This document shows positions 1 to 7,955 of a stretch of DNA of 64,000 nt, piece after piece (within the stretch, counting starts at the first letter, position 1; each line of letters opens with the position of its first letter). The stretch comes from SZUA-430 sp044220975 (lineage in GTDB: Bacteria; Pseudomonadota; Alphaproteobacteria; Micropepsales; Micropepsaceae). The stretch covers positions 48,675 to 112,674 of the forward strand of contig JBGAPZ010000007.1 in NCBI GenBank assembly GCA_044220975.1, written 5' to 3'. The position numbers and the translations under genes were made by a program. Below the pieces are notes generated by a model. The model saw only the letters and a program-made list of their open reading frames with translations, searched no databases and had not been told where the DNA came from.

Positions 1-847
1 CGGCACGTAGGGTGACCTCGTAGGCCTGCGAGGACGCGAGGACGACAACGCCCGCGATCTCGGTGATTCCTTTGCGCTTCTCCGGATCGCGGAGCTTGTA
101 GGCGGGCGGAACGGCAATTGCGAAGCCATCGCCGCGTTGTTCCGCGACCTGTGGCGCAGACGCTTTGATTAGGCCTCGATCGTAGGGAAAGAAGAGCGCG
201 CCGGCGCCGCGTTCCAGACGGTTCAACATTGGTTGGAAAAAGAGCGTTACCTCAGTCTCGTTCGCGGCGAAGCGGGCATCGAATGCGCCGGTCTTCAATG
301 GTTCGCGCATGCGCGACGTGGCGAACGCTTGCTGCCACTGATCGTTTGTCGCGGGTGCACCAGTTACGACCGGCAGTGACAAGTCGAGCGTCGCCTTCTC
401 GGGGATGCAAATATCCTTGCACACGAGCCAGGACGCGCTGGCGGTGAATGTGACGACTGCTCCTGGCTGCAAACCCGCCGGGACCGTGAGTTCGCTGCGA
501 AGAAGAACTTCTTGCGGGAAGCCGTAATTCGCGAGTTCGCCGAATGAAATCCGTTCAGGGTGCGGCCAGATGATTGGCCCCGCGGCAAACCCCGCAGGCA
601 TCGACCAGGCGATCGTGGTTGGCTCGCCGGATTCACCAGGGTTGCGCCAATAGGTGTGCCACCCGGGTTGCATGCGCTCGAGCAAGGCAATTGAGATCGT
701 GCCGCCATTCGCGGGAACACCCGTCACTTCCGAAATGAGACGTGCTTCGACACGCGGCGTCGTGGCGACGTCCGCAGCTCGCGCAACCGCGGTGACGGCG
801 AACAGGAGTAGAAGCGCCGTCGCAATACTCGTGAGACGTAATGTCAA
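1..847 (-). CDS. DsbD/ScsB-type protein-disulfide reductase, N-terminal part (cut by window edge)
   Basis: The frame is open from a TTG at 847 to the window edge, about 282 residues, with no stop. GAGGAG lies 6 nt before the TTG, and no ATG start fits better. Residues 1-25 form a signal peptide. The body matches the periplasmic N-terminal domain of DsbD/ScsB-like proteins: WHTYWRNPG near residue 63, GPIIWPHPERI near 90, and a Cys pair in CKDIC (C143/C147). In this family the domain takes electrons from a membrane domain and reduces periplasmic disulfide partners or copper-stress proteins. The membrane and thioredoxin domains would lie left of base 1. It is divergent from the oxidoreductase at 981. 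The family call is strong; the exact substrate is unknown. Confidence 0.8.
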   Translation of the reverse strand, partial: MTLRLTSIATALLLLFAVTAVARAADVATTPRVEARLISEVTGVPANGGTISIALLERMQPGWHTYWRNPGESGEPTTIAWSMPAGFAAGPIIWPHPERISFGELANYGFPQEVLLRSELTVPAGLQPGAVVTFTASASWLVCKDICIPEKATLDLSLPVVTGAPATNDQWQQAFATSRMREPLKTGAFDARFAANETEVTLFFQPMLNRLERGAGALFFPYDRGLIKASAPQVAEQRGDGFAIAVPPAYKLRDPEKRKGITEIAGVVVLASSQAYEVTLRA

Positions 848-980
848 AGCGGCTCCTCGCCTTCTCCGGGTTTCGGGGTATATAGCGGACCGCCGTGCTC
901 GGGCGCGAGGGTTACGGTGCGCCTTATTGCCCGCTCTCGCGCGAGTGTGAACAAACTTCGCGACAAGGACCCTGGAAACC

Positions 981-2009
981 ATGCGCAATTCGAACCGGCA
1001 ATGGCGGCTTAAGCATCGGCCAGTCGGCGACATTAAGCCCGGCGATCTAGAGCTCAGCGACGCACCAAAGCCGGTGCCGGGCGCGGGCGAGATGCTGGTA
1101 CGCAACGTTTACCTTTCGCTCGACCCGACCAACCGGATTTGGATGAGCGACATGGAGCAATACATGCCGCCGGTCGCTATCGGCGACGTGATGCGTGGTG
1201 GCACCCTCGGTGTTGTCGAGCAATCGAACGCGGATGGGTTTGCACCGGGCGACATCGTGCTGCCGGGCATGGGCGGCTGGCAGGACTATACCATTGCTTC
1301 TGCAAGTGGGCCGATGCCTGCGCGCAAGTTGCCAAAGATACCAGGCGTGCCGTTGTCGTCGTACATGAGTGCACTCGGCGCGACCGGCGCGACCGCCTAT
1401 TTCGGGTTGCTCGACCTTGGGAAGCCGCAGCCTGGCGAGACCGTGGTGGTGTCGGCAGCCGCCGGGGCCGTCGGACAAATCGTCGGTCAAATTGCGAAGA
1501 TCAAGGACTGCCACGTCGTCGGTCTCGCCGGATCGGACGAAAAGTGCCGGCATGTCGTGAAAGATCTCGGGTTCGACGCATGCATCAACTACAAGGCGGG
1601 CGATGTCGCTGATGCGTTGAAGCGTGCGTGCCCGAAAGGGATCGATGTCGATTTCGAGAACGCGGGCGGCAAGATTCTGGATGGGGTTCTGGCAAACATC
1701 AACTTGAAGGCACGGATCGTTCTGTGCGGACTAATCTCGCAGTACAATGCAAGCGGGCCGGTGCCCGGGCCTTACAACTTCGCCAACGTGCTAATGAAGC
1801 GGGCGCGTGTAGAAGGCTTCATCATCATCGACTATCTGCCGCGCTTCGGTGAATTCGCGATGCAGATGGCGCAATGGCTTATGGAGGGAAAGGTCAAGGA
1901 TCGCGTCGATATCCACGACGGGCTTGAGAACGCCGTGACGACGCTCGGCGATTTGTTCACGGGCGGCAACACGGGGAAGCTGCTTGTGCGTGTCAGCCCT
2001 GAACCATGA
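981..2009 (+). CDS. NADP-dependent MDR-family oxidoreductase (CurA/YfmJ-like)
   Basis: A 342-residue zinc-independent medium-chain dehydrogenase/reductase of the prostaglandin-reductase / leukotriene-B4 dehydrogenase type. It has the N-terminal LSLDPTNRIWMSD segment typical of this group. A nucleotide-binding turn, SAAAGAVGQIVGQ, sits near residue 160, and the C-terminus ends GGNTGKLLVRV. No structural-zinc Cys cluster is seen. Family members reduce the C=C bond of alpha,beta-unsaturated ketones or aldehydes with NADPH in the cytoplasm. Its end overlaps the start of the cyclase gene by 26 bases, so the two are probably co-transcribed. The substrate cannot be told from sequence. Confidence 0.88.
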   Translation: MRNSNRQWRLKHRPVGDIKPGDLELSDAPKPVPGAGEMLVRNVYLSLDPTNRIWMSDMEQYMPPVAIGDVMRGGTLGVVEQSNADGFAPGDIVLPGMGGWQDYTIASASGPMPARKLPKIPGVPLSSYMSALGATGATAYFGLLDLGKPQPGETVVVSAAAGAVGQIVGQIAKIKDCHVVGLAGSDEKCRHVVKDLGFDACINYKAGDVADALKRACPKGIDVDFENAGGKILDGVLANINLKARIVLCGLISQYNASGPVPGPYNFANVLMKRARVEGFIIIDYLPRFGEFAMQMAQWLMEGKVKDRVDIHDGLENAVTTLGDLFTGGNTGKLLVRVSPEP

Positions 2010-3345
2010 GGAACTCTTGCACCGCTTTCTGATCGTTACGGGTCTGCGATTTGCGGACGCGCAGGTGGAGAACGCGTTCAGGTGCAGCTATGCCGAAGCG
2101 CTGATCCCAATTCAACGCGCAGGCCTGACGCTCGGCTTGCTGATTATGGGCCTGTTCCTCGTTCGCGACATCGAGCTCGCGAAAGTCCTAGGACCAGAGC
2201 CGTTGATGTTCCGTCTTTTTGTGATCATTCCCTACTTTGTTGCAAGCCTCGCGCTGACGTTCACGCCTTGGGCCGTGCGTTACCACCAGACGTTCTTCCT
2301 CATTTGTGCATTGACGCTCATCGGTTTGACCTTCGCACTGTTCACACTGGCGATCGGCAACACCGGAATCATCGACCCGCGGTTTGGATTTCGGACCATG
2401 AGTTCGATGCTGCTGATGATCGGCGTCGTTATGCTGTCGGGGTTGCGGTTTGAGTATGCGATCTGGTGCGGCATCGCCGTTCTCGCCGGGTGGTCTTTCG
2501 ACGAACAGACGCGCAAGCTTGAGATCGGACTCTGGCAACCTGCTTTCATTCAGCTCTTTGCGACGTTTCTTCTCACTGGCGGCGCCGCCTATTGGGTCGA
2601 GCGTGTGCAACGTGCACAGTTCACGGCGCTTCGAGCTCTGGACGAAGAGCGGGCGCACACGGAGCAGTTGCTCTCCTACTCGATGCCGGCGCATGCGATA
2701 GCGCGGCTGAAGCGCGGCGAGAAACAGATCGCCGATGCGTTCCTGGAAGTGGTCGTTCTGTTCGTCGATCTTGCAGGGTTTACGGACATCTCGAAGAGGA
2801 TTGGGCCGCGGCAGACGGTGCGGGTTCTCGACCATGTCTTTACGGCGTTCGACGAGATCGTAGCGCGCGCCGGCATCGAGCGGTTGAAGACGATGGGGGA
2901 CGGCTATCTTGTCATTGGCGGAGCCGGCGACGAGCGCCAAGGCGATCTCGACAAAGCTGCAATTGCGGCCCGTCAGATGGTTGAGGCCGTGGCGCAAGCC
3001 GCCGATACGTTTCGGCTGCCGCTTACGTTACGCGTTGGGCTGCATGTGGGGCCGGTAATCGGCGGCGTGATCGGACGCGAGCGGCCGACCTATGACTATT
3101 GGGGCGACACTTTGAATATCGCGAGCCGTCTTGAGGTCACTGGTGAGCCCGGTGCAATTCACTGCAGTGAGGCAGTTTATTGGCGCTTGCGCGGCACATA
3201 CGATTTTGAAGCACGCGGACCGATCGAGCTTAAGGGATACAGCCGGGTCGAGACCTACTATTTGACGGCGCGGGCGGCATTGCTGGGCGCCGGCGCATCC
3301 GGCATAACGGCGCGCAATGGCGTACATGAAAAATCCGTTGAATAG
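1984..3345 (+). CDS. Membrane class III adenylate/guanylate cyclase 1 (complete active-site set)
   Basis: 453 residues from TTG 1984; GTG 1990 is an equally possible start. No ATG is available before the conserved GLRFADA segment shared with the next gene. An N-terminal block of about six hydrophobic helices (residues 45-205) is followed by a short linker and a class III cyclase domain (about 255-430). The metal Asp are D262 (FVDLAGF) and D306 (MGDGY). The purine-selecting pair is K302 and D371 (YDYWGD), which favours ATP. N378 and the transition-state R382 (NIASR) are present. All catalytic positions of a class III homodimer are therefore intact. It makes cAMP, or less likely cGMP, at the inner membrane. 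The next cyclase overlaps its end by 29 bases. Confidence 0.88.
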   Translation: MCVSALNHEELLHRFLIVTGLRFADAQVENAFRCSYAEALIPIQRAGLTLGLLIMGLFLVRDIELAKVLGPEPLMFRLFVIIPYFVASLALTFTPWAVRYHQTFFLICALTLIGLTFALFTLAIGNTGIIDPRFGFRTMSSMLLMIGVVMLSGLRFEYAIWCGIAVLAGWSFDEQTRKLEIGLWQPAFIQLFATFLLTGGAAYWVERVQRAQFTALRALDEERAHTEQLLSYSMPAHAIARLKRGEKQIADAFLEVVVLFVDLAGFTDISKRIGPRQTVRVLDHVFTAFDEIVARAGIERLKTMGDGYLVIGGAGDERQGDLDKAAIAARQMVEAVAQAADTFRLPLTLRVGLHVGPVIGGVIGRERPTYDYWGDTLNIASRLEVTGEPGAIHCSEAVYWRLRGTYDFEARGPIELKGYSRVETYYLTARAALLGAGASGITARNGVHEKSVE

Positions 3346-4630
3346 ATACCTTACCGCATTCGGGCTGCGGTTTGCCGATGCCGACGACGAATCCCGGTTT
3401 CGAACCGAGACGGCGGCGCGCGTGCTCGCGCGGCAGCGCATCCTGATCGCGTTTACATTCGTCGTCTATTTGGTCTATGCGGTTCGCGATATTGCGATCG
3501 GACCTGCGTTCGGCTACGCGCCGCTCTACCTGCGCATGTTCTTCATTTTGCCGGTACTCGGGGTCGCCTTCGGCCTGACGTTCTCTCCTGCAGTCAGACC
3601 GCAGTTTCATACCGTAATGACGACCGTCATCGTGATCGTAATCGCCTCGCTGGGGATGCTGTCTCTGCTCTATCCGCACTACGGTCCGACGGATCCTGCA
3701 CAAGCGAACAGGACGATGAGCACAATGATGCTCATCCTCGCGCTCATGACCGTCGCGGGGCTGCGCTTCCCTTACGCGGTCGGCCTTGGGCTTCTCGCGG
3801 TGATTTTTTGGGTGCTCGGTTCGTTCGCGAAACAGTTGGCACCGGACCTCTATCCGACGCTCATGCTCAACGTGCTGACGTCGTTTGCGATCGGCGTTTT
3901 CGCTGCGTTCTGGCTCGAGCGTGCCGAACGGCGCAGGTTCGAGGCCGAACGCGTGGCGGAGCGTGCACGAGTTAAGACGGAGGCCGCGCTCTTTGCTCAA
4001 ATTCCACGGCATGTGGTCGGGCGCATCGCCGAAAACGACCGTCCGATTGCGGAACCGTTCGTCGAGGCGATCGTCGTGCTCGCCGATCTGGCCGGGTTCA
4101 ACACGCTGGCGCGACGCATTGGGCCGAAGGAGACAGTACGCGTGCTCGACCACATGTTCTCGGCGTTCGACGAACTCGGCGAAGCGCACAAGATGGAGCG
4201 CGTGCGGACGGTCGGGGACTCCTACATGGCCGTCGGCGGCGCTTACCAAGGCGCGCACGGTGATCCGGCCGATGCGGCACGGATGGCGCTTGAGATGATT
4301 GCAATCGTCGCAGACGCGGCACGGCGTTTCGATCTGCCGCTGGGCGTACGCGTCGGCGTGCATGTGGGCCCGCTCATCGGCGGCGTCGTCGGACAATCCG
4401 CACCGATCTACGACTTTTGGGGTGACACGCTCAACGTCGTGAACGACCTTGAAGCCGCGAGCGATGTCGGAAAGATCCATTGCTCCGAGCCGTTCTATTG
4501 GCGGCTCGGCGAAGCATGGCGGTTCGAGGATCGCGGCCCGCGTGAATTTCGTGGCGTCGGTACGCTGCGGACATTCTATTTGCTGGGGCCTGCGGTAACT
4601 GCTGGAAGCGCCGCAACGCATGGCGCGTGA
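3317..4630 (+). CDS. Membrane class III cyclase 2, paralogue with altered catalytic residues
   Basis: 437 residues, starting inside the end of cyclase 1. It has the same layout: a hydrophobic N-terminal block (about 45-200) and a C-terminal class III cyclase domain. GLRFAD near the N-terminus and PLIGGVVG in the domain align with cyclase 1. Both metal Asp are kept (D257 in LADLAGF, D301 in VGDSY), as are D366 and N373. The purine-selecting Lys is R297 (RVRTVG), and the transition-state Arg is D377 (NVVNDLE where cyclase 1 has NIASRLE). As a homodimer it should be weak or inactive. With cyclase 1 it could supply the metal-binding half of a mixed active site, as mammalian C1 does for C2. The heterodimer is inference. 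Confidence 0.85.
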   Translation: MAYMKNPLNRYLTAFGLRFADADDESRFRTETAARVLARQRILIAFTFVVYLVYAVRDIAIGPAFGYAPLYLRMFFILPVLGVAFGLTFSPAVRPQFHTVMTTVIVIVIASLGMLSLLYPHYGPTDPAQANRTMSTMMLILALMTVAGLRFPYAVGLGLLAVIFWVLGSFAKQLAPDLYPTLMLNVLTSFAIGVFAAFWLERAERRRFEAERVAERARVKTEAALFAQIPRHVVGRIAENDRPIAEPFVEAIVVLADLAGFNTLARRIGPKETVRVLDHMFSAFDELGEAHKMERVRTVGDSYMAVGGAYQGAHGDPADAARMALEMIAIVADAARRFDLPLGVRVGVHVGPLIGGVVGQSAPIYDFWGDTLNVVNDLEAASDVGKIHCSEPFYWRLGEAWRFEDRGPREFRGVGTLRTFYLLGPAVTAGSAATHGA

Positions 4631-4645
4631 GGAGAGAGAGATCCG

Positions 4646-5017
4646 ATGAGTTGGCGTTTGTTCTTTTGGGTCGCGTTGGTTTTCAATCTTCTGGCGGGGC
4701 TGCCGTTGCTGCTGGCGCCGAACCTGATGTTGTCGTCTTTGGGTACCGGCGTTCCGGTCGACCTTTTGTTTCACCGGTTCACGGGGCTTCTGGTCGTGTG
4801 CTTTGGTGGCTTGTACGCGCTGGTCGCTCAAGACGCCGTTCGCTTCCGCCCTCTGGTTTGGCTCGGAATCTTCGGTAAGGCGGGGGTCGTTGCGTTGTTC
4901 ACTGAAGCCTTTTTAAACGGGCGCGTTCCGTTTTCGCTGTATGCGATCTCCCTCGGCGATGTCGCATTCGTTGTAGGCTTTTGCGCATTTCTGATGACGA
5001 CAGGGCGGCGGGCGTGA
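4646..5017 (+). CDS. Small integral membrane protein, unknown function
   Basis: 123 residues with four predicted membrane helices (roughly 5-27, 43-65, 70-90 and 98-117) and very few charged residues. GAGGAGAGAGAG sits just before the ATG. It lies 15 bases after cyclase 2 and its stop overlaps the GTG start of the GNAT gene (GTGA), so it belongs to the same operon. I recognise no family motif; it resembles the small four-helix DoxX/DUF-type membrane proteins only in general build. Confidence 0.75.
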   Translation: MSWRLFFWVALVFNLLAGLPLLLAPNLMLSSLGTGVPVDLLFHRFTGLLVVCFGGLYALVAQDAVRFRPLVWLGIFGKAGVVALFTEAFLNGRVPFSLYAISLGDVAFVVGFCAFLMTTGRRA

Positions 5018-5430
5018 ACGACTTATCGATCAGCGTCGAAGCGCCGCCGAGCAAAGCGACGCTTGATGCCATCGGGCAGGGGCTCGATGCTTATAACAAG
5101 CAGTTCGCGACGACCGCTTACGAAGAGTTCGCGTTGGCGTTCAAGGATGGCGACGGAACTGTGCGCGGCGGTATCTACGCGAATGCATGGGCCGGGATGC
5201 TGTTCATCAAGTGGTTCTGGATTGATGAGGCGTTGCGCGGCCAAGGGCACGGTCGCACGTTGCTGAGCGTCGCGGAGAACGAAGGACGGCGGCGCGGTTG
5301 CACCGCCGTCTATCTGGACACATTCGAGTTCCAAGCCCGTCCGTTCTACGAGAAGCACGGCTACCAGTTGTTTGGAAGCCTGGACTATCCCGAAGGATTC
5401 AAGCGTTTCTTTCTGCAGAAGGCTCTTTAG
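5014..5430 (+). CDS. GNAT-family N-acetyltransferase
   Basis: 138 residues from GTG 5014, which overlaps the previous stop as GTGA. An upstream in-frame TTG at 4981 exists but would lie inside the previous gene. The acetyl-CoA-binding motif A is RGQGHGRTLLSVAENEG, in the usual (R/Q)xxGxG/A form. The C-terminal part, FYEKHGYQLFGSL, is the standard beta5/alpha4 motif. Members move an acetyl group from acetyl-CoA to an amine in the cytoplasm; the acceptor is unknown. The last four bases overlap the convergent hydrolase gene. Confidence 0.82.
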   Translation: MNDLSISVEAPPSKATLDAIGQGLDAYNKQFATTAYEEFALAFKDGDGTVRGGIYANAWAGMLFIKWFWIDEALRGQGHGRTLLSVAENEGRRRGCTAVYLDTFEFQARPFYEKHGYQLFGSLDYPEGFKRFFLQKAL

Positions 5431-6368
5431 CGGCGAATGAAGGCGACGAGCGCCGGCATCAGCTCCGGCTTCAGCGGTAGTGCTGGTTGCGAATAGGTGG
5501 CGATGTTGTCTGCCCGATCGATCGGCGCGGCGCGCAAGATGTGGTTCATGCCGTCGATGAGCAGTAGCTGTGCGTCGGGCTTGGCGGCGGCCAATTTCTT
5601 CGCGTCTTCGACGCCGACTTGAATGTCGGTTGTGCCTTGAACGATCAGCACCGGCATTTTCAACTTTGCGATCTCGGCTGCCGGGTCGTACTTGAACCAT
5701 GAGATCAAATACGGCTGAACGCTGGGGCGGAAGAGTGCCGCGAGTTCAGCCGGTGCGTTCGGCACCAAGCGGCCGGCTTCGAGTTCGGCGATGGCAGCGA
5801 AGGCGCGCGTCTTGAGATCACCGGTCAACTGCGGACCCAACTGGCGGCGAAGAATTTCACCGGCGCGAAACCCGGCGCCTGAGAGCGAGACGAAACCGTC
5901 GACCCCCGGGCGCTGTGCCGCGATCGAGCCGATGAGTGCGCCTTCACTGTGACCGACAATGACGATGCGCCCGATGCGCTTTTGTTGCTTGAGGAACGCG
6001 ACCCAGGCGACAGCATCATTTACGTAGGTCTCAAAACGCAAATCCTCTTCTTTCGTCGCCGCGCCCATGCTCGCCGCAATACCGCGCTTGTCGACACGCA
6101 ATGAAGCAATGCCCTGCTTGGCGAGTTCAACGGCGACGAGCTTATAGGCATCGGTGGTCAGGCCGCCCGGCGAATTGCCGTTGCGATCGGTCGGACCACT
6201 TCCTGCAAGGACCAGCACAGTCGTGACAGTGCCGGTGCCGTCAGGCATCAGCAACGAGCCTTTGAGCGGCGCCAGCCCGCCGTCGATTTGAACTTCAGTT
6301 TCGGCGGCCTGCGCCCACATTGCGAGGGTCGCGGCGACGAACGCCGTGAGAGCGATCTGCTTCAACAT
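5427..6368 (-). CDS. Exported alpha/beta hydrolase
   Basis: 313 residues from ATG 6368, preceded by AGAGGTG at a normal distance. A GTG at 6389 is in frame and overlaps the SdpI-like gene, but the ATG gives a clean signal peptide (MLKQIALTAFVAATLAMWAQA). The nucleophile elbow is GHSEG (GxSxG) and an oxyanion segment LAGSGPTDRNG comes before it. An Asp in the QGTTDIQV region and a His in MNHIL complete the triad. It is probably a periplasmic serine esterase or peptidase-like hydrolase. It is the last gene of the SdpR/SdpI-like unit, a link seen here but with no known functional meaning. Confidence 0.82.
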   Translation of the reverse strand: MLKQIALTAFVAATLAMWAQAAETEVQIDGGLAPLKGSLLMPDGTGTVTTVLVLAGSGPTDRNGNSPGGLTTDAYKLVAVELAKQGIASLRVDKRGIAASMGAATKEEDLRFETYVNDAVAWVAFLKQQKRIGRIVIVGHSEGALIGSIAAQRPGVDGFVSLSGAGFRAGEILRRQLGPQLTGDLKTRAFAAIAELEAGRLVPNAPAELAALFRPSVQPYLISWFKYDPAAEIAKLKMPVLIVQGTTDIQVGVEDAKKLAAAKPDAQLLLIDGMNHILRAAPIDRADNIATYSQPALPLKPELMPALVAFIRR

Positions 6369-6385
6369 TGCATGCACCTCTGTGT

Positions 6386-7072
6386 TCACGCGCCGCCGTT
6401 GGCGCGGGCATCGGTTGAGCGCGACGGATCATTCCGCCAAAAGAAGTAGGACAGCGCCACAGCGACGACCGCCGTGAGGACAATCGACGCTGTCAATACC
6501 GCCATCGCGGTCGTGGCGTTCGTGAGCGGCCAGGCAACGAGTGCCGCGATGCCGGAGGCGACGAAGAGCCGGCCCGCCCAACGATGGGTGTGCTCCCACG
6601 AATACTCGCTCGACATCGACCACGGCGTCCGGACGCCACCGAACCAATTGGACCGCGTTTTCCCAAGGTAGTTGCCGAGCACGATCATCATGAGCGCGAG
6701 TGCTGGAAGGAGGTAATCGATCATCACGAAATTCCGCCCCATCGCGTTCAGCACCAAGAGGCCGTGGAGATACGCAAGCAGCGCCACGACCGCGACGGCG
6801 ACCACGTTCCAGAACTTGGCGCTCGCCTCGATGTTGGCGCGGCGGGGGTCAATGTGGGGCAAGTACCACAGCAATGCAGTCGTCAAAGCCGCCGCAACAG
6901 GCATCGCGAGCAGCACTTCGAACTTGGAGCCGAAGCGATGCGGCTGCCCGTCCAATCCCCACTGAACCGGAAACTGCGCCCCGTCGGGAATTAACTGCCA
7001 CGCCCACGCCGACAGCGCGGCCATCGCAACGACAATGAGTGAGTTGATTATGAGCAACGGTCGCATGTTCAT
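6386..7072 (-). CDS. SdpI-family membrane protein (DUF1648 plus SdpI domain)
   Basis: 228 residues with about six membrane helices. The N-terminal half has the DUF1648 pattern: a first helix, then IPDGAQFPVQWGLDGQPHRFG. The C-terminal half carries the SdpI signature (GKTRSNWFGGVRTPWSMSSEYSWEHTHRWAG). In Bacillus subtilis SdpI gives immunity to the SdpC toxin and holds the repressor SdpR at the membrane. The gene starts 3 bases after the SdpR-like gene ends, the same pairing as in Bacillus. No sdpC-like toxin is visible nearby, so the toxin link is not supported here. Confidence 0.9.
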   Translation of the reverse strand: MNMRPLLIINSLIVVAMAALSAWAWQLIPDGAQFPVQWGLDGQPHRFGSKFEVLLAMPVAAALTTALLWYLPHIDPRRANIEASAKFWNVVAVAVVALLAYLHGLLVLNAMGRNFVMIDYLLPALALMMIVLGNYLGKTRSNWFGGVRTPWSMSSEYSWEHTHRWAGRLFVASGIAALVAWPLTNATTAMAVLTASIVLTAVVAVALSYFFWRNDPSRSTDARANGGA

Positions 7073-7075
7073 TGG

Positions 7076-7348
7076 CTATTTCTCCTTCCCCTTCAAACCC
7101 GCAAGCGACGCAAACGCCGCAAGCGCCTCTTCCATGACCGACATGTTGAGCCGGTAGATGATCGTCGTGCCTTGGCGGTCCGTCGAAACGAGGCCCGCCG
7201 TTTTGAGCACCGTGAAATGACCCGAGAGCGTGGGCTTTGCGATCGTGAAGTGTTCTGCCAGTTCGCCCGCCGACATGGCGCGCTTGCGCAGCAGCTTCAA
7301 AATCTCCCGCCGCACGGGATGAGCCAGTGCTTCGAAAACTTCGTTCAT
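7076..7348 (-). CDS. SdpR-like ArsR-family autorepressor
   Basis: 90 residues forming one winged-helix domain. FEALAHPVRREILKLL is followed by the recognition segment KPTLSGHFTVLKTAGLV and the wing RQGTTIIYRLN. There are no metal-binding Cys, as in the SdpR group. It is the first gene of a three-gene unit with the SdpI-like protein and the hydrolase. A consensus promoter lies directly before the ATG with an inverted repeat across it, and there is no room for a ribosome-binding site, so the mRNA is probably leaderless and the gene self-repressed. Family assignment is strong; the signal is unknown. Confidence 0.9.
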   Translation of the reverse strand: MNEVFEALAHPVRREILKLLRKRAMSAGELAEHFTIAKPTLSGHFTVLKTAGLVSTDRQGTTIIYRLNMSVMEEALAAFASLAGLKGKEK

Positions 7349-7354
7349 ATTTTG

Positions 7355-7384
7355 TTATTTAGGCAATGACCGAAATAATGTCAA
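7355..7384 (-). promoter_or_regulatory. Promoter and operator of the sdpR-like unit (leaderless)
   Basis: On the minus strand the -35 box TTGACA (7384-7379) and -10 box TAAATA (7361-7356) are 17 bases apart. The -10 box ends 7 bases before the ATG at 7348, so transcription should begin at or next to the start codon. An inverted repeat with arms TTATTTAGG and CCGAAATAA (7355-7378, one mismatch, 6-base centre) covers the -10 box and the spacer. This is the expected place for the operator of the autorepressor. Confidence 0.75.
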
Positions 7385-7415
7385 GAGAGCGATTTGGAGA
7401 AGGCTTTGCGCGCCT

Positions 7416-7718
7416 TTATGGCTGCGCGCCGTCGTAGCCTTCAACGATCAAGAAGTCGCCTTCCGAGTGCGGCGTGCGATGCGGAATGGCTGCTTGGTAC
7501 TCGGGCGAATACCAGCATTCGACGGCGGCCTGATAGTTCGGGAATTCCAGCACGACGTTGCGTGCGCGGTGGCCGCCCTCAGGACACTCGAAGCGGCCGC
7601 CTCGAACGAGGAACGTAGCGCCATATTTTTTCAGCGCGGCGGCGTTCGCCGCGATGTAGGCCTTGTAGCCCTCGGGATTGTGGACGTCGACGCGGGCGAT
7701 CCAATACGCTTTTGGCAT
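7416..7718 (-). CDS. DUF1330 domain protein
   Basis: 100 residues covering one complete DUF1330 ferredoxin-like domain. YWIARVDVHNPEGYKAYIAAN is at the start, with RGGRFECPEG in the middle and the conserved VVLEFPNYQAAVECWYSPEYQ segment after it. AAAGGAGAG lies before the ATG. The family's biochemical role is not established; it belongs to the dimeric alpha/beta-barrel fold. It is probably the last gene of the thiolase unit transcribed from 9576. Confidence 0.88.
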   Translation of the reverse strand: MPKAYWIARVDVHNPEGYKAYIAANAAALKKYGATFLVRGGRFECPEGGHRARNVVLEFPNYQAAVECWYSPEYQAAIPHRTPHSEGDFLIVEGYDGAQP

Positions 7719-7730
7719 AGGCGCTCTCCT

Positions 7731-7955
7731 TTACTTGACCGCGCGACATGAACAATAGCGCCCGACTGCTCCGCGGTCTTCAAAGGTGGCTATGGGTGTC
7801 GGCTCATTGTCGGCGACATCTGTCATACCGATTTCGCAAAAGCGGGCGACGGCGGCCCGCTCGACTTCTTCAAGTTGCGCAGCCTCAGAAGCGCGGCCGC
7901 GCTCAAGGCGACAGGCCACTACTTCGGCCGGAACGACATCCGGTGAATCCACCAT
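7731..7955 (-). CDS. Possible 74-residue hypothetical protein
   Basis: An open frame from an ATG inside the end of the lipoprotein gene to a stop 12 bases before the DUF1330 gene. Its codons look plausible and it fills an otherwise empty 200-base gap in an operon. No motif or family is recognised, and no convincing ribosome-binding site is seen. If it is not a gene, 7719-7918 is simply spacer with nothing else visible. Confidence 0.25.
   Translation of the reverse strand: MVDSPDVVPAEVVACRLERGRASEAAQLEEVERAAVARFCEIGMTDVADNEPTPIATFEDRGAVGRYCSCRAVK

Noticed and set aside
3230..4831. 533-residue open frame opposite the cyclase genes
   Set aside because: It lies antisense to a well-supported cyclase gene, has low-complexity Arg/His/Gln composition and no motif. 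Long antisense frames are normal in GC-rich DNA.
5427..7348. Complete Sdp toxin-immunity system
   Set aside because: No sdpC-like toxin or sdpAB processing genes are seen on either side, so only the repressor and SdpI-like parts can be claimed.
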